Assembly (NCBI RefSeq): GCF_006345825.1
Contig: NZ_VCIX01000092.1
Location: forward strand, 1,054,001-1,118,000
DNA from: Paenibacillus paridis
Lineage (GTDB): Bacteria > Bacillota > Bacilli > Paenibacillales > Paenibacillaceae
Reading direction: 5' to 3'
DNA length: 64,000 nucleotides
Positions 51,339 through 60,754 of the stretch are shown here, piece by piece. Numbering within the stretch: the stretch's first letter is position 1; every line of letters starts with the position of its first letter. Both the position numbers and the translations under genes were made by a program. The notes below the pieces were generated by a model. That model had not been told where the DNA came from and made no database searches. It was given only the letters and a program-made list of their open reading frames with translations.

Positions 51339-52808
51339 TTACGATATCGCTGTTTCTTCCACGATGACTTTAACAAATTCGATGCTGCGATCTTCCGGCC
51401 CTTTGACCGGCAGGCCGACCTGCACGTGATCGACAATGTAATCGATGTTTTTTTGGGTAATGACCTCGCCTGGCAATAAAATAGGGATACCAGGGGGATA
51501 GACATAAATAAACTCGGCAATGATACGGCCTGCTGATTCTTTAAACGGAAGGACCTCGGTCTCGCCGTAGAAAGCGTCGCGCGGCGTTAGAGAAAGCTGC
51601 GGAATGTCTGGAATTTTTACGACCAATTCACGGGCTTCAGCGCCTTCATGGAAATGCTCGGACAAGCCGCGCAAAGAAATTATTAATTTTGATATGGAAT
51701 CCGAGGTATCTCCAGGCGTAACTAAGCAAAGAATGTTATACATGTCGCTCATTTCGATTTCCACATTATAGTTGTCCCGAAGCCAGTTCTCGGTCTCATA
51801 GCCTGTGATGCCAAGGTGGCGCACATGGATGGAAACTTTGGTCGGATCGTAATCATAGGTAGCCTCGTCACCGAGAATTTCCTCGCCAAAGCAATACAAA
51901 CCAGGAATTTCGTTAATTTGCTTGCGCGCGGATTCGGCAAGCTCAATCGCCCGTTCCGCGATAGCATGTCCATTCAACGCGAGATTGCGCCTCGAGGTGT
52001 CCAGCGAGCCTAGCAAAATGTAGGAAGTTGATGTTGTCGTCAGCATGCTGATAACCGTTTGGATGCGGTGCGGGTTAACTCTTCCTTTGCGTACATTAAG
52101 CACCGAGCTTTGAGTCATGGAGCCACCAAGCTTATGTACGCTTGTGGCAGCCATGTCGGCACCGGCTTGCATCGCGGACATAGGGAGCTTCTCGTGGAAA
52201 TGGATGAGCACGCCATGCGCCTCGTCAACGAGTACAGGTATGTCAAAGCTGTGAACGAGATCGACAATCTCTTTCAAGTTGGCGCATATGCCGAAGTAAG
52301 TCGGGTTGATCACAAGTACGGCTTTGGCATCGGGATGACGCTCGAGCGCCTTGCGTACGGAGCGTGTGGTAATGCCGTGGTCAATGCCAAGATTATTATC
52401 CCGAGCAGGTGAAATAAATACCGGTCTTGCGCCTGCGAAAATGATAGCGGCCATAATCGACTTATGAACGTTGCGTGGGACGATGATTTTATCTCCTGGC
52501 GCGCAAACGGTCAGAATCATCGTCATGATTGCGCCGCTAGTGCCTTGCACAGAGAAATAGGTGTAATCCGAGCCGAATGCGTCAGCAGCAAGCTTCTGCG
52601 CTTCTTCAATAACGCCTGTTGGCTGATGCAGGTCATCAAGCGGTGCTATATTGATTAAATCGATCGACAATGCGTTATCGCCGATAAATTCGCGAAATTC
52701 CGAGTCGCTGCCTAATCCTTTTTTGTGTCCTGGAATGTGAAACTGTACGGGATCCTTCTCCGCGTGTTGGCGAAGCGCTGTGAAGAGCGGGGTTTTATTA
52801 TGATCCAT
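51339..52808 (-). CDS. speA: Orn/Lys/Arg-type PLP decarboxylase (arginine decarboxylase-like)
   Basis: A 489-residue fold-type I decarboxylase. The N-terminus MDHNKTPLFTALRQHAE and QFHIPGHKKG (22-31), TYFSVQGTSGA, VDEAHG (195-200) and the PLP lysine K226 in ATSVHKLGG match the SpeA/YaaO/Cad family of Bacilli. The SpeA enzyme of Bacillus subtilis makes agmatine from arginine for polyamine synthesis; lysine specificity is possible. ATG 52808 is favoured because AGGG lies 9 nt upstream on the minus strand; an ATG three codons earlier (52817) abuts that site. Confidence 0.88.
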   Translation of the reverse strand: MDHNKTPLFTALRQHAEKDPVQFHIPGHKKGLGSDSEFREFIGDNALSIDLINIAPLDDLHQPTGVIEEAQKLAADAFGSDYTYFSVQGTSGAIMTMILTVCAPGDKIIVPRNVHKSIMAAIIFAGARPVFISPARDNNLGIDHGITTRSVRKALERHPDAKAVLVINPTYFGICANLKEIVDLVHSFDIPVLVDEAHGVLIHFHEKLPMSAMQAGADMAATSVHKLGGSMTQSSVLNVRKGRVNPHRIQTVISMLTTTSTSYILLGSLDTSRRNLALNGHAIAERAIELAESARKQINEIPGLYCFGEEILGDEATYDYDPTKVSIHVRHLGITGYETENWLRDNYNVEIEMSDMYNILCLVTPGDTSDSISKLIISLRGLSEHFHEGAEARELVVKIPDIPQLSLTPRDAFYGETEVLPFKESAGRIIAEFIYVYPPGIPILLPGEVITQKNIDYIVDHVQVGLPVKGPEDRSIEFVKVIVEETAIS

Positions 52809-52985
52809 CGCTAACATCCCTGCCTTTCATTAGAGTTTACAAACAAAGTTGAGTATAGCAAATACAGGGGGGAATGCAAGCTTCATTTTTAAGAGAGCGC
52901 CATTGGCAGTGTTATTTGTTCTTCAATTGTTCATACATGCAGGATAATCGGTTATGGTAACATAGGTTGGTGGAGGGGTTGCAGC

Positions 52986-54179
52986 ATGAAAGATAAACGG
53001 ATGCTTATTGTTATGGCTATTTTAATGACAACATTTATAGGGTTTGGCATTATCATTCCGGTTATGCCTGAAATTATCCAAGCGGCAGATCCGAACAAGG
53101 CGGAAATACATACGGGCCGGATGCTGGCCATTTATTCCGCTGTCTCATTTTTTCTATCCCCATTCTGGGGAAGCTTGTCCGACCGGATCGGCAGACGGCC
53201 GATTATTTTAGTTGGCGTGCTTGGCTTTGCAGCAAGCTTCCTGCTGTTTGGACTCTCATCCGGCAATTTGACGCTGATGTACCTATCACGGGTGCTAGGA
53301 GGCTTGTTCTCGGGGGCTGTCGCTTCGGTTATTGTCGCCTATGTCGCTGATATAACGCCGCCCGAGGAAAGAACGAAGGGGATGGGGCTTGTCGGGATGT
53401 CGATTGGGCTTGGCTTTACGATCGGACCTGGCGTTGGCGGCCTATTAAGCGTGTTTTCCCTGGAGACGCCATTCTATACGGCATCAGCACTGGCTTTGAT
53501 TACGTTTGTGCTGGCAGCGATGAAGCTGAAAGAATCGCTTGCACCGGAACAGCGCAAAAGTAAGTCGGAGAAGCGGGTGTCAAGATGGGCTGCTTTTACC
53601 GGGCCGCTTAAGTATTTGTATGTGTTGGCGTTTTTTGTAACGTTCACATTGGCGGGCATGGAGGCTACGCTGCAATTTTTTGGCATGAGACGTTTTGACG
53701 TGACTCCGCTTCAGGTCGGTATCTTGTTTTTTGTATGTGGATTTGTTGGCGCTCTTGTTCAAGGCGGCATTGTACGGCGCAGGATCAAGAAAGGGGAGGA
53801 GCCGAAATACATCGCTATCGGCCTTGTGATTTCGGCGCTGGGCTTCTTTATGCTCTTAGCGGCTCACTCATTATGGTGGGCAACCCTATCGCTGGCGGTC
53901 TTCGGGATTGGCAATTCCTTGATTAGGCCATGCGTAACCTCGTTGATTACCCAAAAGACAACCGTGGGCCAAGGTGTCGCTTCTGGCTTAAGCTCGTCGA
54001 TGGACAGCTTGGGCAGGATCGCAGGTCCGCTGCTCGGTTCCTTCTTCTTTACGATTGAGATGGGACTGCCATATTTGCTTGGCGGCATCTTATGTATTGC
54101 AGCACTATTGCTGCTGCTTCGCTTCCGTCAGTTGGACAAGCAAAGCTTGCAGTCGCCCGCTATGGATTCAGCAAAATAA
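52986..54179 (+). CDS. MFS drug efflux transporter (TetA/MdtG type)
   Basis: A 397-residue proton antiporter-type transporter with twelve hydrophobic segments. Motif A, GSLSDRIGRRPIIL, follows the second segment near residues 60-73, and the motif C-like GMSIGLGFTIGPGVGG is in segment five, marking drug:H+ antiporters. A charged loop with KSKSEKRVSR divides the two halves. GGAGGGG lies 8 nt upstream. It is monocistronic and convergent with a TetR regulator across a shared terminator. The substrate is unknown. Confidence 0.9.
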   Translation: MKDKRMLIVMAILMTTFIGFGIIIPVMPEIIQAADPNKAEIHTGRMLAIYSAVSFFLSPFWGSLSDRIGRRPIILVGVLGFAASFLLFGLSSGNLTLMYLSRVLGGLFSGAVASVIVAYVADITPPEERTKGMGLVGMSIGLGFTIGPGVGGLLSVFSLETPFYTASALALITFVLAAMKLKESLAPEQRKSKSEKRVSRWAAFTGPLKYLYVLAFFVTFTLAGMEATLQFFGMRRFDVTPLQVGILFFVCGFVGALVQGGIVRRRIKKGEEPKYIAIGLVISALGFFMLLAAHSLWWATLSLAVFGIGNSLIRPCVTSLITQKTTVGQGVASGLSSSMDSLGRIAGPLLGSFFFTIEMGLPYLLGGILCIAALLLLLRFRQLDKQSLQSPAMDSAK

Positions 54180-54183
54180 AGAC

Positions 54184-54224
54184 AAAGCCGTTGGTTCATC
54201 ACAAGATGAGTCAACGGCTTTTTG
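54184..54224. terminator. Terminator between the MFS and TetR genes
   Basis: AAAGCCGTTG pairs with CAACGGCTTT, with T residues on the plus strand (TTTTTG). Confidence 0.85.
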
Positions 54225-54235
54225 TTGCGCTGCGT

Positions 54236-54898
54236 TTAAGGTGCAAGCCCTTTCAAGATAAATGTAATGGTTGCTTCCCTTTCTAATTCATCATCCCATG
54301 CTGCGTTTTTTTCCTTGTTTACAAAGCTGCGGGTAAGGACATAGCCGATCAGCGTGGAGGCAGTCAACCGAATAACCGTATGGGGCGACCACTCGACAAT
54401 TGCTCCTTGCTTTTGGAATTTCTCGATATTGGAGCTGAATTTTTTCAGGACCTTAGCAAGTATGAGCTCTTGAAATTGCTCCTGAAGCTCGGGATGGAAC
54501 GGAATTTCCTGTATGAATATTTTGAATACCTGCATATGGCGTTCAAGGAACGCGATTCGATTCTCGATAATGGCTCGAAGCATTTCCTCGAAGCTGTCAA
54601 AGCTGCCGTCGAGCACCTTAAAGAAGTCGCGGAGCACAAAAGGCGCCACGAGCTTAGCCATAACGGGAGCGACGATGGAGAAGAGCAAATCCTTTTTGGT
54701 TTTATAATGGCGAAAAATCGTTCCTTCCGCTACCCCGGCTCGCTGGGCGATTTCGCTCGTGGACGAAGCAGCAAAACCTTTCTGCGCAAAAACCTCAGAA
54801 GCGGCCTGCACGATTTTCAACTGCTTATCCGTCATCTGTATTTCTTCGTTATCTAATTTCAACAGTTCCTGAAGCCATTGCTCGACAGGCTCTTGCAT
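54236..54898 (-). CDS. TetR-family transcriptional regulator
   Basis: The 220-residue protein has a TetR N-terminal DNA-binding domain at about 25-70: IVQAASEVFAQKGFAASSTS, then EIAQRAGVAEGTIFRHYKTK, ending DLL. The ligand-binding half is helical. AAGGAGTG about 7 nt before the ATG on the minus strand sets the start at 54898. It is the third gene of the minus-strand operon behind the ABC exporter genes, 57 nt after the permease. The paired palindromes upstream of that operon (56761-56822) are its probable operators, making it a self-limiting efflux repressor. Confidence 0.9.
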   Translation of the reverse strand: MQEPVEQWLQELLKLDNEEIQMTDKQLKIVQAASEVFAQKGFAASSTSEIAQRAGVAEGTIFRHYKTKKDLLFSIVAPVMAKLVAPFVLRDFFKVLDGSFDSFEEMLRAIIENRIAFLERHMQVFKIFIQEIPFHPELQEQFQELILAKVLKKFSSNIEKFQKQGAIVEWSPHTVIRLTASTLIGYVLTRSFVNKEKNAAWDDELEREATITFILKGLAP

Positions 54899-54955
54899 GC
54901 AAGACACTCCTTCTTAACTACCCATTCCAATTAGTATATCAGAAGCAGCTGGTTT

Positions 54956-55975
54956 CTACATACGTCGATGCTTCTTCAGTGCCAGCACGTTTAATATGGC
55001 AAATAGCAAAGAGAACCCGATTAAAACATAGACATTTTTCTGAAAATCCAACCAGCCCTCTCCGCGGATCATGATCCCTTGCATGGCGTCGGCACCATAA
55101 TAAAGCGGCATAATCAGGCTGAGCTTTTGCAGCCAAGGGTTCATCGCGTCGAGATTGAATAACCCGGAAAAAAATGCTTGCGGGACAATGACAAGCGGGA
55201 TGAACTGGATGATTTGAAATTCGCTGCTGGCAAAGGAGGAGAGCAGTGTGCCAAGCGTTAATGCCGTTAACGACAGCAACAAATTAATAATCAGCATATA
55301 CCCGATACTCCCCGCCATGTAAAGGCCAAGCACGTCAACGGAAAACCAGGCGATCAAGGACGCCTGAACCAAGGTGAATATGCCAAAACCGGCTAGATAA
55401 CCTGCTACGATCTCGCTGCGCCGAATCGGAGTGGCAAGCAGCCTCTCCAAGGTTCCGCTTGTTCTCTCCCGAAGGAAAGAGACCCCGGCGAGAAGAAATA
55501 CGAAGAAAAACGAGAAAAATCCGATAAGCACCGGCCCAAAAGAGTCGAAGGCAGCCATATCGGGACCTCCGTGTAAATAAGTAATGGTTGGCGCCGTGCT
55601 TGCTGCTCCATTTTGAAATGCGTTTTGCAGCAGAAGCAACACGGCTCGATTGAGAGAAGGGTCGCTTCCTTCAAGCATGAGCTTGGGCTGACTGGCATCT
55701 AACTGCAGGATGGCGTCCAGGTCGCCGGAACCGAGGGCAGATTGTGCATCATTCGCGTTTGCAAAGACAGTGACGTCAGCATGCAGCTGTTCCATTTTCT
55801 CGATGAGCGTTGGAGGTATATCGACCGTTCCGATTGCAGGCGAGACCGCTTGGCCGTCAAATACAAGCTTCATTAAGCTTAAAACGAGAAGCGGGGCAAG
55901 AAATAACAAAGCCAGTGTCCGTTTGTCCTTAATAAATTGGTGAATGATCCGGATCGCCAACGCTTTGATCCTCAT
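54956..55975 (-). CDS. ABC-2 type exporter permease
   Basis: A 339-residue ABC-2 permease. One membrane segment near 22-40 is followed by a ~130-residue extracytoplasmic domain, then five segments from about 175 (FGPVLIGFFSFFFVFLLAGV, LAGFGIFTLVQASLIAWF, YMLIINLLLSLTALTLGTLL, IQFIPLVIVPQAFFSGLFNL and a last one near the end). The RERTSGTLERLLATPIRRSE loop is the conserved cytoplasmic signature of ABC-2 drug exporters. It overlaps the ATPase gene by 4 nt (ATGA), so the two are coupled. Confidence 0.9.
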   Translation of the reverse strand: MRIKALAIRIIHQFIKDKRTLALLFLAPLLVLSLMKLVFDGQAVSPAIGTVDIPPTLIEKMEQLHADVTVFANANDAQSALGSGDLDAILQLDASQPKLMLEGSDPSLNRAVLLLLQNAFQNGAASTAPTITYLHGGPDMAAFDSFGPVLIGFFSFFFVFLLAGVSFLRERTSGTLERLLATPIRRSEIVAGYLAGFGIFTLVQASLIAWFSVDVLGLYMAGSIGYMLIINLLLSLTALTLGTLLSSFASSEFQIIQFIPLVIVPQAFFSGLFNLDAMNPWLQKLSLIMPLYYGADAMQGIMIRGEGWLDFQKNVYVLIGFSLLFAILNVLALKKHRRM

Positions 55976-56733
55976 GCTTCCTCGCCTCCCGCTTGCCCAA
56001 ATGCGATGAATGCTTCTTCAATGGTCGTGGAGCCAGATTGCTCCATAATTCCTTTCGGGGTATCCACTGCGATAAGCTTGCCGCCTCTGATTAGTCCCAA
56101 ACGATCGCATTTTTCCGCTTCATCCATGACATGGGTCGTTACGATGATCGTTACGCCTTGCTTGCTGAGCGCGGATAGCTCCTTCCAGATCGATTGGCGC
56201 AGTACAGGATCGATACCGACAGTAGGCTCATCGAGCACAAGCAGCTGCGGCTCATGCAGCAAGGCTACCGCTAGCGAAAGGCGCCGCTTCATTCCCCCGG
56301 AATACGCGGAGGTTTGCTTGTTCAAATGATCGGTTAAGTCAACGAGCTTAGCAACTCTCTGGATGCGTGCCTGAAGAATGGTTCCTTTTAATCCGAACAT
56401 GGCGCCAAAAAATGCGAGGTTTTGCTTGCCGGTCAATTCGGCATACAGCGCGTCTGCTTGCGCCATATATCCGAAAGCTTGCAGCATTTTGAGCTGCGGC
56501 ATAGGCTCGCCAAGCATGGCAACCGTTCCTTCATCTGCACGGTCAATGCCAGTCATGAGCTTAATCAGCGTTGTTTTGCCCGAGCCAGAGGGACCAAGCA
56601 GCCCAAACAGCTGTCCGCGTGGAATGGCAATTGAGATGTTTTGGAGAACGGTGTGGCTGCCAAAATGCCGTGAAATGCCTTTTAGCTCAACCGCAGGTGC
56701 GGATGCCAAAGGTATATTTGGGAGGGAATGCAT
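55972..56733 (-). CDS. ABC-2 exporter ATP-binding protein
   Basis: A 253-residue ATPase with Walker A GPSGSGKTT near 49-57, signature YSGGMKRRLSLAV, Walker B LLVLDEPTVGID and the H-loop TTHVMDEAEKC. The SGGMKRR signature is typical of drug-type ABC-2 exporters. It is the first gene of the minus-strand operon ATPase-permease-TetR. AAAGGAGCGTG precedes the ATG. The promoter is flanked by two palindromic operators. Confidence 0.92.
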   Translation of the reverse strand: MHSLPNIPLASAPAVELKGISRHFGSHTVLQNISIAIPRGQLFGLLGPSGSGKTTLIKLMTGIDRADEGTVAMLGEPMPQLKMLQAFGYMAQADALYAELTGKQNLAFFGAMFGLKGTILQARIQRVAKLVDLTDHLNKQTSAYSGGMKRRLSLAVALLHEPQLLVLDEPTVGIDPVLRQSIWKELSALSKQGVTIIVTTHVMDEAEKCDRLGLIRGGKLIAVDTPKGIMEQSGSTTIEEAFIAFGQAGGEEA

Positions 56734-56760
56734 AACGGTTCACGCTCCTTTATCCATTAA

Positions 56761-56822
56761 TGAGTAAGTACTCACTTCACTATAATCGATAATGCATTTG
56801 ATTGTAAGTGAGTACTTACTCA
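56761..56822. promoter_or_regulatory. Twin palindromic operators flanking the exporter promoter
   Basis: TGAGTAAGTACTCA (56761-56774) and TGAGTACTTACTCA (56809-56822) are each 6-bp inverted repeats TGAGTA/TACTCA around a 2-bp centre, and the two sites are inverted copies of each other, 48 bp apart centre to centre. Between them lies a minus-strand promoter: TTACAA (56807-56802), 17 nt, TATAGT (56784-56779). One site abuts the -35, the other covers the start region. The obvious binder is the TetR protein encoded as third gene of this operon. Confidence 0.8.
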
Positions 56823-56973
56823 TTTTATATGCCTCCGCCTGAAGTCGTAGACGGATTACATCCTGAGGCGAGCGGGAAATCCATTCTCTGGACGTTTTTA
56901 ACGAATCTTACTTCTCTCTATGATTAGAAAAGACATTGAAATGAAACCGTTACGGAGAAGGAGCAAGAGTGAA

Positions 56974-59900
56974 ATGAGTAAATTTACAGAATGGTCGTTC
57001 CGAAACAAAGCGGCTGTTATTCTGATCGTCATCATGGCTTTGGCGATGGGGGCGGTTAGCTACTTCAGGCTTCCGATGGAATTTTTGCCTGCTGCGGATA
57101 ACCCGCAAGTGATGATTACCGCGATCGGGCAAGGCAATGATGCCAAAACAATGGAGAAGCAAGTCACGAATCCTTTAGAGGATGCAGTGACGCTTGTGAA
57201 GGGAAAGACGAGTATGTTCTCGACCTCAGGCGTTGGATATGCTCAAATTAGTTTAAACTTCGATTCTAAGACGGATATGAAAGAAGCGAAGGCCGAAATT
57301 GAACGGATAGTGGGTCAGGTGCAGCTTCCTGTCGGTGTGATGAAGCCATTCGTCGTACAGTTCAACACATCGATGATACCGATTGCCTGGGTTACTCTTA
57401 CCTTCGATGAGTCGATGAGCGAGCAGGAAAAGGAAGCTAAGCTGAAGCTGTTTACAGCAGAGCTCCAAAAATCCGAAGGCGCAGGCGAAGTCAGCGTAAG
57501 CGGGAAGTCGTCGCCGACGATTCATATTGTGCCGAATACGACAAAGCTGGCGGCAGCCGGCCTTCCTGTAGAAGCACTGATGGGTGTGCTTCAGGGACGC
57601 GGAGCATCCGTATCTATCGGAGAGAGAAACGTGGACGGCGCAGCTGGCAACCTTAATGTGTATGACCAGGTCACTGACGTGGAAACGCTCCGTAAGCTTC
57701 CGATTGCTACAGGTGTGCAGCTATCGGATGTTGCGGATGTCGAGCTGGCCAAGAATCAGGAGAGCATCAGCCGAATGAACGGCAAGGATGCGATGATGTT
57801 TACGGTTTCGAAATCGGCGGATGCGAATGCAGTAACGGTCGGCAATGCCATCAAAGAAACGGTTGAACGTTTAAATGCAGACGTAAAGGGAATCGATGCG
57901 TCCATTATTTTAAGCACATCCGATTCCGTCGTTTCTTCGGTTAACAGCATGATGCGTGAAGTGCTGCTTGGGGCTTTATTCGCCACAATCGTCATTTTAT
58001 TGTTCATGCGCAACTTCAGAGCGACGATTGTTACGATCGTTTCGATTCCGCTCTCGCTCGGGATTACGCTTTATTTGCTGCATTTATCTGGCGTATCGCT
58101 CAATATTATTACGCTTGGCGGCGTAGCCGTCGCGGTGGGCCGACTGGTAGACGACAGCATTGTTGTCATTGAGAACATTTATAGACGGCTCCAGAAAGAG
58201 TCGTTCTCCGTAATGCTCGTCATTGACTCCACCAAAGAGGTAGCCTCGGCGATTACTTCCTCCACGCTCGTAACGGTCGCCGTATTTTTGCCTATGGGAC
58301 TTCTACGCGGATCGCTGCAAGCCTTCTTGCTGCCCTTTGCGTTAACGGTTGCTTACTCGCTGCTTGCTTCCTTGCTTGTGGCTTTGACGGTCGTGCCGCT
58401 GCTAAGCGCATGGCTGCTGCGCGGAACGAAGGAGAAGGCGCATGCCGGCTCGCCTAAATTTGCTTCCTTCATCCGTTGGAATCTAGCGCACAAAGCAGTG
58501 CCCTTGCTCATAGCCGTGCTGCTGTTTGCCGGCTCTATCAGTGCGTATATATTCATGCCGAAGGGAGCACTGGATTCTTCCAGCGCAGAAAATATTAACG
58601 TGACGCTGCAATATCCAAGCGATACCCAAGCGGATCAAGTGCTGGAGGCGGGCAAGCAGTTTGAAGCTTATCTGACGGCGAATACCGATATCGAGTGGGT
58701 TATGATGATGCTCGGCAATAGCGCTGATGCGGCAAAATACGGATCAGTGTCCTCGCCTACGTTGATTACGTACATGATCGATCTAAAAACCGGTGTTGAC
58801 GCGGAGCTGTTCATGGACAGCGTAAAGTCTCAGAAGGATAACTACAAGGAAGCAGAGCTAACGGTAAACGCTTCTGACCTAATTATGGGAGGCGGCTCGC
58901 CGCAAATTTATATCGATGTAACAGGGGATGATCCCGAGCTGCTTACCCAAACGGCGGATCAGTTGATTGCAGCTATCGAGCCTATCGAAGGCGTGCAGAA
59001 GGTGGAGAGCAACCAAGAAGAGAAACAAACCGTCTATTCCTTCGTTGTTGATCCCGTAGCTGCAAAAGGACAGGATGTAGCTATGCAGCTGCAAAGCATG
59101 CTAAACCCCGTGCCAATCGGCTCTATTCGGATCGAGGAGAGCGATACCTCCGTCATTTTGCAGCCGACAGTGAATCCGGCTTCTGAAGCGGAGCTGAAAA
59201 ACTTAACGGTGCGTACAGAAGCTGGCGTCGTACCGGTCTCATCGATCGCACAATTGGTTCGGACCGAAGAGCCTTCCCTTTATTACCATAAGGACGGGAA
59301 AACCTATATCCGCGTTACGGCGAGTGCCGATGCGAAGCAGCTGTCGGTCGTTGGCGACAAAATAACGAAAACGGCCAATGAGCTTAAGCTGTCTGATGGC
59401 GTAGTTTTGGCGGTAGGAGGAGCTTCTGCTGACCAAACGAGCGACTTTGCAGATTTGGGATTAACGGCGTTAATTTCTATCGGAATCGTATATCTGATTA
59501 TGGTATTGACGTTTAAGACGCTCCGGGCACCGCTGGCCATTATGATTTCACTGCCGCTAGCGGCCATCGGAGCGGTCACGGGCCTGCTCGTCTCTGGCGT
59601 AACGCCTGATTTTACCGCGATGTTCGGGGCATTGATGCTCATTGGCATCGTGGTTACGAATGCGATCGTCTTGATCGACCGCGTGAAGCAAAATGAGCTG
59701 ACCATGTCTATACGCGAAGCGCTGATCGAAGCTGCTACGACCCGGATGCGTCCGATCGTGATGACTGCGGTGGCGACGGTATCCGCCATGCTTCCGCTTG
59801 TGTTCGGTTCGCATGAAACGGGAAGCATCGTGTCGCAAAGCTTGGCGATCGTCGTCATTGGCGGCTTGATTGCAGCTACGCTGCTAACGCTCATCATCGT

Positions 59901-60003
59901 GCCTTGCGTTTATGAATTGTTGTTCTTCCGGACTTCACGCAAACAGCGGCGCGCTGGTGCCGCATCGGCGCAATCCGAAGCTGCCGTATCGCAGCAAGCA
60001 TAA
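56974..60003 (+). CDS. RND-family multidrug efflux transporter (AcrB/SwrC-like)
   Basis: A 1009-residue RND pump, the size and layout of AcrB-type proteins: twelve membrane segments in two groups of six, each preceded by a large extracytoplasmic domain. The first segment is AAVILIVIMALAMGAVSYF. Conserved RND features include LPMEFLPAADNPQV, GGVAVAVGRLVDDSIVVIEN with the D/D proton-relay pair in segment four, and MLIGIVVTNAIVLIDRV and TRMRPIVMTAV near the end. In Bacillus the homologue SwrC exports surfactin and other amphiphiles. GAAGGAG about 10 nt before ATG 56974 decides the start. It is divergent from the TetR-controlled exporter and could share its control. Confidence 0.93.
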   Translation: MSKFTEWSFRNKAAVILIVIMALAMGAVSYFRLPMEFLPAADNPQVMITAIGQGNDAKTMEKQVTNPLEDAVTLVKGKTSMFSTSGVGYAQISLNFDSKTDMKEAKAEIERIVGQVQLPVGVMKPFVVQFNTSMIPIAWVTLTFDESMSEQEKEAKLKLFTAELQKSEGAGEVSVSGKSSPTIHIVPNTTKLAAAGLPVEALMGVLQGRGASVSIGERNVDGAAGNLNVYDQVTDVETLRKLPIATGVQLSDVADVELAKNQESISRMNGKDAMMFTVSKSADANAVTVGNAIKETVERLNADVKGIDASIILSTSDSVVSSVNSMMREVLLGALFATIVILLFMRNFRATIVTIVSIPLSLGITLYLLHLSGVSLNIITLGGVAVAVGRLVDDSIVVIENIYRRLQKESFSVMLVIDSTKEVASAITSSTLVTVAVFLPMGLLRGSLQAFLLPFALTVAYSLLASLLVALTVVPLLSAWLLRGTKEKAHAGSPKFASFIRWNLAHKAVPLLIAVLLFAGSISAYIFMPKGALDSSSAENINVTLQYPSDTQADQVLEAGKQFEAYLTANTDIEWVMMMLGNSADAAKYGSVSSPTLITYMIDLKTGVDAELFMDSVKSQKDNYKEAELTVNASDLIMGGGSPQIYIDVTGDDPELLTQTADQLIAAIEPIEGVQKVESNQEEKQTVYSFVVDPVAAKGQDVAMQLQSMLNPVPIGSIRIEESDTSVILQPTVNPASEAELKNLTVRTEAGVVPVSSIAQLVRTEEPSLYYHKDGKTYIRVTASADAKQLSVVGDKITKTANELKLSDGVVLAVGGASADQTSDFADLGLTALISIGIVYLIMVLTFKTLRAPLAIMISLPLAAIGAVTGLLVSGVTPDFTAMFGALMLIGIVVTNAIVLIDRVKQNELTMSIREALIEAATTRMRPIVMTAVATVSAMLPLVFGSHETGSIVSQSLAIVVIGGLIAATLLTLIIVPCVYELLFFRTSRKQRRAGAASAQSEAAVSQQA

Positions 60004-60013
60004 GTAAGAAAAG

Positions 60014-60068
60014 TAAAGGCTGTACCTGGACTGGTCATGTCGACCAATACCGGGTACAGCCTTTTTTT
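60014..60068. terminator. Bidirectional terminator after the RND pump gene
   Basis: AAAGGCTGTACC pairs with GGTACAGCCTTT, with inner GGTC/GACC and T-runs on both strands. It also ends the convergent DUF1054 gene. Confidence 0.88.
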
Positions 60069-60074
60069 GAAAAT

Positions 60075-60728
60075 CTATACACTCGCCATATGATAGAGCG
60101 GCATCAGCTTCTGGTAGGTGGAGGAGGCAAACGCTAGCAGGGCATCGCCATCACGAAGGATTGGGTCGTTGACTTGAACATGGCGTCCAATGAGCAGCTC
60201 GGCTTTCTGCACATCACGGAAGCGAATAAGCGCATCCTTCCAGTCCTGCTTGGACATTTCACTAACCGCTTGGGAATCCTTCTTCATGTGATCCAAAGAG
60301 AGCACATAATCCTGAGGCACGGTTGCGATGACGCTGTCGATCTGTTTTAAGAACGCTGTTGCAATGTTAGCTTTATTCGGTACTTCATAAATGAGTGCCA
60401 GCCAAATAAATAAATGGTCATCAAACAAGCCCAGCTGAAAATGAGGGTGAGCTTTATAGCCGCGTTTATTGTTGCAAATGGCAAGCCAAGTATCCTTCGG
60501 CGGATTTACTTTGCGGCGCGCATGCCGGGCCACATGCAGATACATTTCATTGCCTGCATGAACGGCTGCATCCACGCTAAGCTGCTCTCCGAGTGAGCGG
60601 AACTTAGGCTGGATTTGATTTTGTATGGCTGCCATGCGTTCTTCGAGCCCCTCGAGATGAAAGACGTCGAAGTCGGCTTGCGTGAAGCCAGGCAGAGAAT
60701 CGGTAGGTGCTAGGTGTTGGGGTGTCAT
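60075..60728 (-). CDS. DUF1054 family protein (YktB-like)
   Basis: A 217-residue soluble protein. LPGFTQADFDVFHLEGLEER, VARHARRKVNPPKDTWLAIC and HPHFQLGLFDDHLFIWLALI match the YktB/DUF1054 family of Bacilli, whose function is unknown. AAAGGAG 9 nt before the ATG on the minus strand sets the start at 60728. It follows the response regulator gene after 26 nt and may be co-transcribed with it. Confidence 0.9.
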   Translation of the reverse strand: MTPQHLAPTDSLPGFTQADFDVFHLEGLEERMAAIQNQIQPKFRSLGEQLSVDAAVHAGNEMYLHVARHARRKVNPPKDTWLAICNNKRGYKAHPHFQLGLFDDHLFIWLALIYEVPNKANIATAFLKQIDSVIATVPQDYVLSLDHMKKDSQAVSEMSKQDWKDALIRFRDVQKAELLIGRHVQVNDPILRDGDALLAFASSTYQKLMPLYHMASV

Positions 60729-60754
60729 TCGAGTAATCTCCTTTAGCATCGTAA

